A DNA stretch of 64,000 nucleotides from Mesoplasma lactucae ATCC 49193 (GTDB lineage: Bacteria; Bacillota_I; Bacilli_A; Mycoplasmatales; Mycoplasmataceae): the NCBI RefSeq assembly GCF_002441935.1, contig NZ_CP023668.1:248001-312000 (forward strand). Reading direction: 5' to 3'. Below, in pieces: positions 1 through 10,683 of this stretch. How positions within the stretch are numbered: position 1 is the stretch's first letter; each line of letters begins with the position of its first letter. The notes beneath the pieces are model-generated. The model worked only from the letters and a program-made list of their open reading frames with translations. It did no database searches and had not been told where the DNA came from. The position numbers and the translations under genes are program-made.

Positions 1-2110
1 CACTACTTGAAAAGATGACGTTATGAACGTTATTTATAAAGTAATTCCTTCATATGTTAAAGGTTATGTACAAAAATCAGAATCACGTAAAGATCAGTAT
101 GCAATTTCATATCAAAATGATATTTATACTCCAGGAAAAGAAACATTAACTACCTTGGTTGACGGTAATTCTACTGGAATTAATAAAAACCTAACTTTAA
201 CTGGTTTAGATGAATATCAAAACTCAATCGTTATTTCTGATGATGTTAAAAATAAAGCTTACTTACCTGAAAATGTTAAAGAACAAATTTATAAAGTCTT
301 AGATAATGACCCACAAGCAATGACAAAAGACATTGTTTATAATGGTGAAATGTTATTTAACCACTCAACTAAAACTTTAACTTTACCAGTTGTTCCAAAC
401 CAACAAGCAAAGTCTGCTTATGAGTTTAAAAAACATGATAATCAATTAACTAATTGAACAAACAATGTGCAAAGAATTGAATATCAATCAAAAAACGGAA
501 CCATTCCTTTACCAAAAGAAGCTTGAATTTATGATGATACAGATTATGTCAATTACGCAAGTAAACAAGATAATAAATATTATGTAAATAAAGATTCTAA
601 AGTTTATGAAAAGGCTGAAAAAGGTTCACAAGAACATTACTTCTTAGACCCTTATACATTATCAAATAATAAATATACGCAAAACGTACAATATGATTTA
701 GATGCAAACAAGAACTTAAGAAAAAATGCTTATCTATTTAGTGATTGAAAAGAAGATGAAAAAGGACAAATTACTGGAGCTTATGTTCGTCCTTACTACA
801 CTTTCACAAACCTAAAAATGATGATTCCAAGAAGTCAAATTGGAGATTTAGATTCATTCTTATATCCTGATGGAGTTAAATCAATTGATGGTAATAAAAC
901 CAATACTTGATATGATGAAAACTATGATGCTGCCTTAGTGCCAGAATCTACTAAAGCGGCTTATAAGAAAATTGGTTTAAGTGATGCTGATATCAACGGT
1001 CCTTGATTAGCAATTAACCCATATGATATTTCTTTCTATGATCGTGAAATCTATAAAAAAGCTGCAACTGCAAGTGGGGGAGAACTTTCAAACCTACTAA
1101 GTGGTCCTGCTTATTGATACAGATATGTTACAAAAGGTGCTAAACCTCCATTAGTAATGACTAGAAATCAACAAAATTATTACAACAATAACGTAACTAT
1201 TAACTTGAAATCTGTTGGAACAATCGATGCTTACAACGATAAATTAGTTGTTATTGATTCTGATTTAGCTAACCGCATGTTAGATTATTCAAATAATCGT
1301 GATTATCACTATGATTATCAAATCTTTGATAGAAAAACACCTGGAAGCTTTGTTCCTGCTGGAACACCTGCACGTGATGGAACTATTTCTAGATTTGATA
1401 GATATCGAATTCTTGATGTAAATGACATTATGAATGTTGATGGATTTGAAAATAATTTATGACAACCAAAATCATTTAAATTAGAAAATCCTCAATTATA
1501 TGCCCCTCATGCTTGATATAATGCGAAATTATCTAACTACGAAGAAGCTGTAAACTTCACTTCTCAAGTGTCATTTACAAGAACTGATCGTTGAGGACAA
1601 TTCTCAATTAACTTAGGTGGTTCAACTAGTGGTGATTCATCAATTATTAATGGTTCACAATTATTAAGTGAATCTAAAGCTTTAATTCGTCAAGTTTCAA
1701 TGCTTGCTATTGCAATTGGAATGATGTTAATCATTGCTTTAATTATTACTGCTTCATTATTGATTATGTTAACTGGAGATATTTATATTTCTCAATACAA
1801 ACGTTTTATGGTCTTATTAAGAGCCTTAGGTTACTCAAATAAACAAATTATTGGTTATACTTTTGGAACCGTAACAATCTTAAGTATTCTTGCTTGATTG
1901 GGTGGAACAATTGTTGCTTGAGTCTTAATCTTTGTTGGAGTAAGAATGATTGGAAATGCTGGATTTGCTTTACCAGTTGGAATTACTTGATGACCAATTG
2001 TGGTTTCATTCTTAATCATGGCTTTAAGTTATGTTGGCTCATTAACAGTCTCATCACACAAAGCAAGAACAGAAAACCCAAGCGTTATCTTAACTGAAAC
2101 AGCTGAATAA
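1..2110 (+). CDS. FtsX-type ABC transporter permease, 3' part
   Basis: The gene enters the window from the left; codons start at base 2 and 702 residues are visible. Most of the visible part is a large, mainly polar extracytoplasmic region. The last ~140 residues hold three membrane segments (about 567-590, 612-640 and 657-680). The sequence around the first (LIRQVSMLAIAIGMMLIIAL) and the following RALGYSNKQI motif are typical of the C-terminal FtsX domain of MacB/LolE-like permeases. Such proteins work with a separate ATPase to move lipoproteins or lipids or to drive mechanical signalling; substrate cannot be read here. TGA is used as Trp many times. It ends with TAA and is followed at once by a strong terminator, so it is the last gene of its operon. 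Confidence 0.8.
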
Positions 2111-2120
2111 AAATGGATGA

Positions 2121-2150
2121 AAAAATGAGCTTGAAGCTCATTTTTTTATT
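2121..2150 (+). terminator. Rho-independent terminator after the FtsX permease
   Basis: Inverted repeat AAAATGAGC / GCTCATTTT with a short loop, followed by a run of seven T. It starts 11 bases after the permease stop codon. Confidence 0.85.
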
Positions 2151-2162
2151 CCTATTTTGTTA

Positions 2163-2168
2163 TATAAT
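2163..2168 (+). promoter_or_regulatory. -10 box of the DJ-1 family gene
   Basis: A perfect TATAAT lies 28 bases before the ATG at 2196, right after the preceding terminator. No convincing -35 box is visible, which is common in AT-rich Mollicutes. Confidence 0.5.
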
Positions 2169-2195
2169 CAAACGGAAAGTAAAGGGAATGATAAA

Positions 2196-2759
2196 ATGAC
2201 AAAACGCTTAGCAATGATAGTTGGAAACAACTTTGAAGAAATTGAAATGATTACAACTGTTGATGTTGTTCGTCGTGGGGGAATTGAAGTTGATATCGTA
2301 TCTTTATATGATCAAGATGTTATGACTGGAGCTCACAAAATTAAAGTAGTTCCAGATGTAATGTTTAAAGACTTTAACGCTGATTTATATGATGCTATCT
2401 CAATGCCAGGAGGAGCTGGAGTTGATAGCGGAGAACTTCCATTATTAGGATCAAAAGAATTAGTAAACCTTGTAGGACAATTTAATAAAGATAAAAAAAT
2501 GGTTGGAGCAATTTGTGCTGCACCACAAGTTTTAGGAAAAGCTGGGGTTTTAAGCGGTAAGTTTATTACTCATTACCCTGGTTGTGATAAATACCTTGAA
2601 GGAAGCAAATCAGATATTAGCGCTCGTGCAGTAGTTGATGGAAACATCATTACTGGAAATGGGCCTGCTGGAGCGATGGACTTTGGATTAGATATTGTTG
2701 GTTATTTAGCTGGCGATGAAAAGAAAAAAGAAGTTGCTAACAAACTACTTTGAGATTAA
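2196..2759 (+). CDS. DJ-1/PfpI family protein
   Basis: The product has 187 residues, the usual length for a one-domain DJ-1/ThiJ/PfpI protein. The nucleophile elbow is present as AICAAP with Cys107, and the conserved acidic residue lies in the N-terminal EEIEMITTVDVVRRGG segment, as in DJ-1. Family members act as cysteine-based glyoxalases or deglycases, or as stress chaperones; which applies here is not visible. The ATG at 2196 follows an AAAGGGA ribosome site and fits better than an upstream alternative start at 2157, which would precede the -10 box. The penultimate Trp is encoded by TGA. The gene stands alone with its own promoter. Confidence 0.85.
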
Positions 2760-2819
2760 TTTAAAATTTAATAGGACAAAAGACATTATTTCTTCTTATT
2801 CTTATGTAAGGAGGAAATA

Positions 2820-4637
2820 ATGTCTTTTAATTTACTAAAACAACAAGATTTAAACGATTGTGGGATTAGTTGCTGTGCGATGTTGGTAAACCACTTCTTA
2901 AATACTAATTTTTCATTAGAAGAGTTTAAATATCAAAATAAATATAATCGTCAACAATTAAGTTTCTATGAGATTGAAACAATTTTAAATGGTTATCAGA
3001 TTGATTGTGAAAGTTATCATATTACTGATTTTTCTGAATTAATGAACTTGAAAGGACCAATTTTAGTTGATATTAAACTAGATGATGGTGATTATCATTA
3101 TTTAATTTTAGAAAAATATCATGATAATAAATTTCTAGCGATTGATCCAAGAAAAGAAAGCAAAAAAGAAATTGTTTTTGACAAGCTAGTTGAAAAACTA
3201 AACGGTAATTTGATGCTTTTTAAATTACAAAAATATCAAAAACAATTTCGTAGTGAACAAATTAAACTTCGTAAACAATTCTTATTAAAGATTGCTAAAG
3301 AAAACTTAGCAATCTATTTAGGATTGTCTTTTTTAAGTTTTCTTAGTTTAACCTTTTTCTTATTTTCAAATATGTTTTTAAAGATTTTAATTAGTAATTA
3401 TCAGTTTTTAGATTTAAATCATTTAATTAAAGTATTGGGAATCTTCTTTTTCTTTATTATTGGTTGAGTTTGTTTAAGTTTATTAATGTATCAATTGAAA
3501 TACAGGTTTATTTCTAGTCTTGTTGCTAAAGAGTTAAGAAAACTTGATAGAAAATCACCAGTTATTATTCAATATTTAGAAAATACAAATGAAGAACAAG
3601 CGTATAAAAACCTTTTAAAAACCATTGATTATTTAAAGGTTTCTCAGGATTTAATTATTGATTTTTGAAGTTTATTTTTCTTTTCAATTTTAGTTAGTTT
3701 TATGACGATTAAATATTCTTTAATTCTCTTTTTTGCTTCTTGTTTATTAATTGTTATTATTGTTATTTTTAAATACTTTAAAATTAAAAAACTAATGAGA
3801 ATAAATAATCAAAATTTATTTTTAAATTATCAACAACAAAAAGTGATGAGAAAAATAATTTTTGATTATCCAAAAATCATGAATAAAACTAGTTTAAATA
3901 ATTATCTTTTAGCAAAAGAAAAACTGATTATGATTAAGCCAAACCAACAAATAGTTTCAGTAGTTTTCCTAGGATTAGAAAAAATCTTAACTTATTGTTA
4001 TTATGCTTTAATGTTTCTTTTATTAAACTTTAATGAATTTGATATTTCTACTTTTTTAATCTTTTCAAATATCGCTTTAATTTATTCATCACAATTAGAA
4101 AGATATTTAGAAAATATCTTAAGAATTAGAAGAGAAAAACCTTACATGTTAAACTTTAACAATTTAGAAACTAAAACTTTTAATAGCAAAGATATGATTA
4201 CTTTTAAAAATAATGAAGTCTTAACAAATGAAAAAACTATTAACTTTGCTGATTTACAATATTTTCTAATTAATTATCAAAGTCTAAAACAATATTTCTT
4301 AAATAATGAAATTTATCTAGCTTCAAATGCTTTGATTAATGAAGAAACAATTGTTAATAACTTATTTAACTTTGGTAATCCAACTTCTTTAAAAGTCTTT
4401 CAAACTTTAGAAATGCAAACCTTGCTAGATAAATATCAAATTGATTTAACAAAAGAACTTTATCTAAAAAATCTTTCAAGAGATCAAAGTGAAGTTTTAC
4501 AACTTTTAAGCTGTTGTTTTGCAAAACAAGAAATTCTCATAATCCCGAAAATGCACTTCAAAGAATTTAGTGAGTATAAGAAAAGAATGATTAATTATTG
4601 TGATAAAAGGTTATTCATCTTTTTAAAAGATGAATAA
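2820..4637 (+). CDS. C39 peptidase-ABC exporter-like protein with degenerate ATPase domain
   Basis: The product has 605 residues. The first ~150 are a peptidase C39 domain with all expected residues: oxyanion Gln8, nucleophile Cys14 in NDCGISCCAM, His93 (GDYHYL) and Asp109 (AIDP). Such domains cut double-glycine leaders from bacteriocin-like peptides during export. Several hydrophobic segments follow (about 160-235, 285-325 and 375-430). The last ~140 residues sit where the ABC ATPase should be but show no Walker A; only a weak echo of the signature and Walker B region remains (LSRDQSEVLQLLSCCFAK then ILIIP). It overlaps the next gene by 8 bases. It may process peptides while relying on another ATPase, or be losing function. 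No leader-peptide substrate was found nearby. Confidence 0.75.
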
Positions 4638-4968
4638 AATCAAAAAAAATCTTGGGATTGCAATTTTATTAATACTTTTCTTAACTTGTTTAACTATGCT
4701 ATTGGTTTTAAAAGTACCAATTTATGAACCATTAAGTTCAGAAATCATTAATAATAAAGCTTATTTGAAATCAGAAATTCACCTTCATGAAGTTTATTGT
4801 AATATCAATAAACAAGTCACAATTTATAATAATTTAGACTATTTAGGTGATGGAGTTTATGAAGTTAAAAACGATTATTTTATAAAAACTAGTAAACCGT
4901 TTTTTTATTTTAAACGAGAAGAAATGAACTACCTTCGTTATTTTTTAAACGCTGTTTTTAAGTTATAA
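4630..4968 (+). CDS. Small membrane-anchored protein coupled to the C39 protein
   Basis: The product has 112 residues: an N-terminal membrane segment (about residues 8-27, after a basic start) and a polar, probably extracytoplasmic tail of ~80 residues. It starts within the stop region of the C39 gene (ATGAATAA, 8-base overlap), so the two are probably translated together. Exporters of this class usually have a membrane-fusion partner of the HlyD/LcnD type with one N-terminal helix. This protein has that placement and orientation but is far too short to be a full one and shows no coiled coil. I do not recognise the family; a reduced accessory protein is an inference. Confidence 0.6.
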   Translation: MNKIKKNLGIAILLILFLTCLTMLLVLKVPIYEPLSSEIINNKAYLKSEIHLHEVYCNINKQVTIYNNLDYLGDGVYEVKNDYFIKTSKPFFYFKREEMNYLRYFLNAVFKL

Positions 4969-4969
4969 T
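4964..4969 (+). promoter_or_regulatory. -10 box before ybeY
   Basis: TATAAT overlaps the stop codon of the preceding small gene, 25 bases before the ybeY ATG. It probably starts the ybeY-era-recO transcript. No clear -35 box. Confidence 0.45.
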
Positions 4970-4993
4970 TACTATAAGAAAAGTAGTGATTTT

Positions 4994-5485
4994 ATGAGTG
5001 AAATGTTCTTTTATAACCATACAAAAATGGATATGACAGATTGAGAAGATTTATACAACAATCTTTTCATAACAGCAAAAGAAATATTAAATTTAGAAAA
5101 TAATAATTTAAGTTTAGCAATAACTTGAGTAGATAAACCAGAAGCTTTAAAGCTAAACCAAGAATATCGTCATCAAGAATATGTTCCTGATGTAATTAGT
5201 TTTCCAACCGAAATGGATGAAGAACTAGTTAAAGAGATGGGCGAACATGAATTAGGAGATTTATTTATCTGTTATGATGTTGCTTTAGAGAAAGCTGATA
5301 AATATCATCATAATATTTATGAAGAAATGGCCTTTTTATTTGTGCATGGTTTCTTACATTTATTAGGATATGATCATGATTTAAGTCTGGAAGACGAAAA
5401 AGAAATGTTCACAATTCAAGATAAAATTTTAAAAGCATACAACATCAACTATGAAGTTATTTATGATGATGAAGATTACTTATAA
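4994..5485 (+). CDS. ybeY: Endoribonuclease YbeY (rRNA maturation factor)
   Basis: The product has 163 residues, normal for YbeY. The zinc-binding signature of the family is complete near the C-terminus: His118, His122 and His128 in HGFLHLLGYDH. YbeY is a single-strand endoribonuclease needed for 16S rRNA 3'-end processing and ribosome quality control, and it is known to interact with Era. Here era follows after 10 bases, as in many Firmicutes. The ATG at 4994 gives an N-terminus that aligns with the family. TGA encodes Trp twice in the N-terminal third. Confidence 0.95.
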
Positions 5486-5495
5486 GGAGAAATAG

Positions 5496-6437
5496 ATGGA
5501 TAACATTAACAATCAAGAGTTAGGAGCTCAAGCAAATAAAGATTTTAAATCAGGATTTGTAACCGTTGTTGGAAGACCAAACGTTGGAAAATCAACTTTA
5601 ATCAACCGTTTGGTTGGTCATAAGGTTGCTATTGTAACTAACAAACCACAAACAACAAGAAACAACATTCGTGCGGTTTTAAATAAGAAGGATGAATATC
5701 AAGTTGTTTTATTAGACACGCCAGGAATTCATACCCCAAAATTAGAAATTGACCGTTTTATGAATGCTAACGCATTTAGAGGAATGAAAGATACTGATTT
5801 AATCTTATTTTTAGTTCCAGCTGATGAAACTATTGGGAAAAACGATCTTTATATTGCAGAAGATTTAAAGAAAAAAGAAGATACCCCAAAGATTTTAGTA
5901 ATTACTAAAGCAGACACAGTTTCAAAAGAAGAGCTAATGCAAAAAGTTCAAGATTGAAAAGAAATCTTTCCAGCTGACGACACAATCGTTATTTCAACTT
6001 TAATGAATGATAATATTGATAAATTATTGGATTTAATTTTAAAATATATGCCAAACGACTTTAAATTCTTTGGCGATGATCAAATTTCTGATCAACCAAA
6101 TCGTTTCTTTATTAAAGAATTAATCCGCGAACAAGTTTTATTAAAAACAGGTCAAGAAGTTCCACACTCAAGTGCTGTTTCAATTGATATGTTAGAAGAT
6201 GAACCAGATCATATGGATATTGATGCAACCATTTATGTGGAAAGAGATTCACAAAAAGGAATCATTATTGGAAAAGGTGGAAGCAAAATTAACGACATTA
6301 AATATAAAGTTCGTCGTGAATTAGAAGAAGCTTACAACAAACCTGTTGATTTACAAATCCATGTAAAAGTAGAAAAAAACTGAAGAAGTTCACCTTCACT
6401 ATTAAAAAGAATGGGTTATGACAAGGATAAATATTAG
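5496..6437 (+). CDS. era: GTPase Era
   Basis: The product has 313 residues. The GTPase domain shows G1 GRPNVGKST (26-34), the switch segment TNKPQTTRN, G3 DTPG and G4 TKAD. The C-terminal KH domain is visible (IIIGKGGSKINDIK). Era binds the 3' end of 16S rRNA and helps 30S subunit assembly. An AAGGAG ribosome site precedes the ATG at 5496. The neighbours ybeY (upstream, 10 bases) and recO (9 bases downstream) match the usual Firmicute order, so these genes are probably one transcript. Confidence 0.97.
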
Positions 6438-6446
6438 GAATTAATA

Positions 6447-7199
6447 ATGAAAGAAATTGAAGGATATGTAATTAAAACAGAAGATTTTGCTGATAAAGAT
6501 AAGATTTTAACTATCTTTACAAAAGAACATGGTGTTTTAGGTGTAGTTGCTCTTGGTGTTAAAAAACAAGAATCAAAAAACAAATTTGGAACCCAGTTAT
6601 TTGCAAAATCTTCATTTGAAATTTTTAAATCAAATCTTAATCGTTTGTCAAAACTTAAAAAAGCTCATTTGATTAAGAACAATTTCAAGATTTCAGAATC
6701 TTACTTTAATTATGTTTTAGCAACAATCGTTTCAAATGTGACAATCGCTTTCTTTCAGCCTAATGAAAAAAGTTTTGAATATTATCGTTTGTTAGACTGA
6801 ATTATTACTAAGTTAGATAACAATCAATTTCCATTAAAGAACTTTGCAATTTATTTATTTCGCGCTTTGAAGTTTAATAACTCAACTTGAGATTTATATC
6901 ATTGTGTAAAATGTGAGAAAAAACTGAATAATGCTATTTATTTTAAAATTGATGAATATGGTGTTTTATGTGAAGAAGATTACATTAGCTTAAGAAATAA
7001 GGATGGAATTATTACAGATCCTGAATTTATTGAGACTTTAAAAGAAATTAATTCTAAACCAGTTGGTGAACTTGATAATATTTCTTTAAACATTGAGCAA
7101 GCAATTCTAATAATAAATATTTTATTAGAATATTATGAAAGCATTTTAGGTGTTTGGTCACCAGCTTTCAAAGAACTAAAAAGTCAATCGTTCATGTAA
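6447..7199 (+). CDS. recO: DNA repair protein RecO
   Basis: The product has 250 residues, the family's normal length. The N-terminal OB-fold region (EGYVIKTEDFADKDKILTIF) and glycine-rich GVLGVVALGVKK are typical. A CVKC pair lies in the central zinc-binding region, with one further Cys in GVLCEED, so a four-Cys zinc site is not complete. RecO loads RecA onto SSB-coated single strands in recombinational repair. Position between era and glyS is the same as in Bacillus. One of the rare TGG codons of this window is near its end (GVWSP). Confidence 0.92.
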
Positions 7200-7219
7200 C
7201 TTACAACACTTATAATAGG

Positions 7220-7259
7220 TTGACAAAATGTCCTTTGAATCGTAATATTGTGATACAAT
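7220..7259 (+). promoter_or_regulatory. Promoter of the glyS-dnaG-rpoD block
   Basis: TTGACA at 7220-7225 is the clearest -35 box in the window. Two -10 candidates follow: TAATAT at 7243-7248 (17-base spacing) and an extended TGATACAAT ending at 7259 (28-base spacing from TTGACA, so it would act alone). Transcription from here would carry glyS and probably dnaG, rpoD and beyond. Confidence 0.6.
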
Positions 7260-7276
7260 TTACGAAATAGTAGTTA

Positions 7277-7305
7277 AAAGTTTGGTGCCAAAAACACCAG
7301 ACTTT
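7277..7305 (+). promoter_or_regulatory. Leader hairpin before glyS
   Basis: Inverted repeat AAAGTTTGGTG (7277-7287) and CACCAGACTTT (7295-7305) with a 7-base loop, one G-U pair. It lies in the predicted 5' leader, 31 bases before the glyS ATG, and is followed by AATAATTTTT. It could be a weak attenuator or a leader structure. I see no T-box conserved core. Confidence 0.45.
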
Positions 7306-7336
7306 AATAATTTTTAGAAACAAGTAGGGGAATAAA

Positions 7337-8713
7337 ATGATTAAAAAAATGGATGAGTTAATTGCGCACCTTAAATCAAGTGGATTCGTTTTCCAAGGAT
7401 CTGAAATCTATGGAGGATTGGCTAATAGCTGAGACTACGGACCATTAGGAGCTCAAATGAAAATGAACGTAAAAAATCTATGATGAGATTTTTTCGTAAA
7501 ATTTAATCCATATAACATGGGATTAGATAGTTCAATTATTTTAAATAATAATGTTTGAAAAGCATCAGGGCATATTGATGGATTCAATGACCCATTAATT
7601 GATTGCAAAAACTGTAAATCAAGATGAAGAGCAGACAAACTTATTGAAGAAAAATACCCAGATGTAAATGCTGGAAAAATGACAAATCAAGAAATTGAAG
7701 ACTTCATTAAAGAAAAAAATATCACATGTCCAAAATGCGGGAAATGTGATTTTACTCAAATTAGAAACTTCGGGTTAATGTTTAAAACTAACCAAGGAGT
7801 AATTGAGGATGAAAATAGTGTTGTTTATTTAAGACCAGAAACTGCTCAAGGAATCTTTATTAACTTTAAAAATGCTCAACGTGCATTAAGAAAGAAATTA
7901 CCATTTGGAATTGGTCAAATTGGTAAATCATTTAGAAATGAAATTACTCCAGGTAACTTTATTTTTAGAACTAGAGAATTCGAACAAATGGAATTAGAGT
8001 TCTTCTTTAATCCAAACGATGGAAATGATTGATTTAATTACTGAATTAATCAAGTTGAAAAATTCTTAACTGAAAAGATTGGGATTAATAAAGAAAACTA
8101 TCGTTTAAGAAAACATGATAAAGAAGAACTAGCTCATTATTCTTCACAAACAACTGATGTGGAATTTAACTTCCCATTTGGTTGAGGAGAACTATGAGGA
8201 ATTGCTGATAGAGGAAACTTCGATTTAACTCAACATGCTAAACATTCTGGAGCAGATTTATATTACTTAGATCCAGTAACAAATGAAAAAATCTTACCAA
8301 ATGTTATTGAACCAAGCGTTGGTTTAGAAAGAATGATGCTAGCAATTATGTCTCAAGCTTATGAAGTTGAAACATTAGAAGATGGAACTGAAAGAGTTGT
8401 TATGAGATTAAACAAACAAATCGCTCCATACTTAGTAGCAGTTATGCCTTTACAAAAGAAGATCGGTGATGGTGCTTATAAAGTTTATGAAGACTTATTG
8501 GCAAGTGGGATTGCTGCAACTTATGATGAAACTGGAAATGTTGGAAAACGTTACCGTCGTCAAGATGCAATCGGGACTCCTTACGTAATAACTTACGATT
8601 TTGATTCTGAAACTGATGGAATGGTTACTATTCGTGATCGTGACACAATGGCACAAGAAAGAATTAAAATCAGTGATTTAAATGATTATTTGATTAACAA
8701 TCAAAAGAAATAG
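7337..8713 (+). CDS. glyS: Glycyl-tRNA synthetase (single-chain, dimeric type)
   Basis: The product has 458 residues, matching the GlyQS/GRS1 type found in Mollicutes rather than the two-subunit enzyme. Class II features are visible: the N-terminal FQGSEIYGG segment, motif 2 around [23 protein letters not shown], and motif 3 at the conserved [12 protein letters not shown]. The zinc-type Cys pairs (CKNC and CPKCGKC) are in the insertion, and the C-terminal anticodon-binding domain follows ([13 protein letters not shown]). It charges tRNA-Gly in the cytosol. AGGGGAATAAA precedes the ATG. dnaG follows after 9 bases. Confidence 0.96.
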
Positions 8714-8722
8714 GTAGATAAA

Positions 8723-10681
8723 ATGGCTAAAATACCAGAAGAAAAGATTCAAGAAGTCATCAACAAAGCAGATATTGTTGATGTCATTTCTAAATATACT
8801 AACCTTCAAAAACAGGGCCGAAACTATGTTGGTTTGTGTTTGTTCCACCAAGATCAATCACCATCAATGATTGTTTCTCCTGACAAAAAGATTTTTAAAT
8901 GCTTTTCTTGTGGAGTTGGAGGAAACGTAATTCAGTTTGTTGAAAAAATGAACGGAATTTCTTTTCCAGAAGCAGTTGTTAAATTAGCCAAAGACTACAA
9001 CGTTGATTTAGGTGATTTTGAAAAAATGAATTTCAAAAAAGATCCTTATTCAGCAAAACAAAAGCTTCTTTTTGAAATCAATGAAGAAGCTATGAAATAT
9101 TATCAAGCAATTCTCTTTGGCCAAAAAGGAAAAGAAGCTAAAGACTATCTTGATAAAAGAAAAATCGACAAAAACCAAATCATTGAATGAGGAATTGGTT
9201 ATGCCTATGAAAACAATTTATTAAAACACCTAGTTGAAGTTGGATATCATGAAGATGACATCATCACAGCTGGATTAGCTACTAGAAATGATGAATCTGG
9301 AAGAGTTTATGACTATTTCAGAAATCGTGTTGTTTTTCCAATTAAAAATCGTGATGGTTATGTAATTGGATTTAGTGGTCGTGTTTTAACAGACGAAAAA
9401 CCGAAATATTTAAATACTCGTGAAACTCCAGTGTTTAAAAAATCAGAAGTAATGTTCAATATTGATTGAGTTTGAAGAAACAAAGAACGCTATCAATATA
9501 TCCTTGTTTTAGAAGGTTTCATGGATGTTATTTCCTTAAAGAAAATTAATTATGATAATTCTTTAGCCTTAATGGGAACTAGTGTAAGCACTTATCACTT
9601 AAACACTTTTAAACAATTGAAAAAACCATTAAAGATTTTCTTAGATGGTGATGGTCCTGGAATTAAAGCGATGTTTAAAATGTCAAAAGCTTTATTAACA
9701 GAAAATATTCCTTTTACTATTGTTGATAATCTAACTAATTCAGATCCTGATGAATTAGTTAATGGTGGTAAACAAAAAGAACTTGAAAAGATGATTGATA
9801 ATTCAGTTAATGTTTATGATTTCTTTATTACCAAGTTCATGCAAAACAAAGATTTAACAATTGATTTAAAAAACGAAATCATTAATAAGATTTTTGAATT
9901 ACTTGCTTGTGAAAAAAACTTAATTACAGTTGATAGTGTTATTGATGAATTAAGCCAAAAACTAAATATTTCAAAAGAAACTTTATTAGCAAGTTTTAAA
10001 CAAAAATCTAATAAAAAAATCTATGAAACTAATCGTGATCAACCAATGATTCCAACTAGACAAGAATATGTTGAGAATAGAAGACAAGTTAATAAAATAA
10101 CTCCTAACCAAGCTAAAAAAGTATCATTGAAATCTAAAAATGATGATATGAAATTAAGTGTTTTAGTTTCATTGGTAAAATCAGATGATTATCTGAAAAA
10201 GATTGAAGAGAATATCTCTTATATTTCTGGAAGTGGACCTAAAAGTTACTTTTATCAAACTTTATATCAAACTATTATTGGTTATTACCAATCAGGAAGA
10301 TATGAAGGAAATAACATTGAAAAATTAGTTTCGCTTTTATCAGCTGAAAAACAACCGGTGCTTAGCACCAAAACTGACGAGTTAATAAAAATTTTATCAA
10401 CTCCAAGTTCAGATCTTAAGTTCAAAAATAAGTTCACAGAACAAGAACTTGACGATATTATTTATCAAGCTAAATTAGAAATGTTTGAAAAAGAAGTTAA
10501 CGAAGTTACCAAAGACATTTCTAAAATTGAAAACCAATTAGGTAATCAAGATTTAGCTGAAGATAAACAAAAAGAATTAAGAAGTGATTTAGTTCATAAA
10601 CTAAATGAAGCTAGTCATCTACTTAAACAAAAAAGTTGTCTAATTGATAGCTATACAACAAAAGAAAGAAAGAGAAGATAA
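8723..10681 (+). CDS. dnaG: DNA primase
   Basis: The product has 652 residues. The N-terminal CHC2 zinc finger is present ([11 protein letters not shown] ... CFSCGVGG), then the primase core with EGFMDVIS and the TOPRIM acidic segment FLDGDGPG. The C-terminal part, which normally binds DnaB helicase, is lysine-rich and poorly conserved. DnaG makes RNA primers at the fork. It lies 9 bases after glyS and 2 bases before rpoD, forming the classic dnaG-rpoD operon. TGA Trp codons occur in the middle. Confidence 0.95.
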
Positions 10682-10683
10682 TA

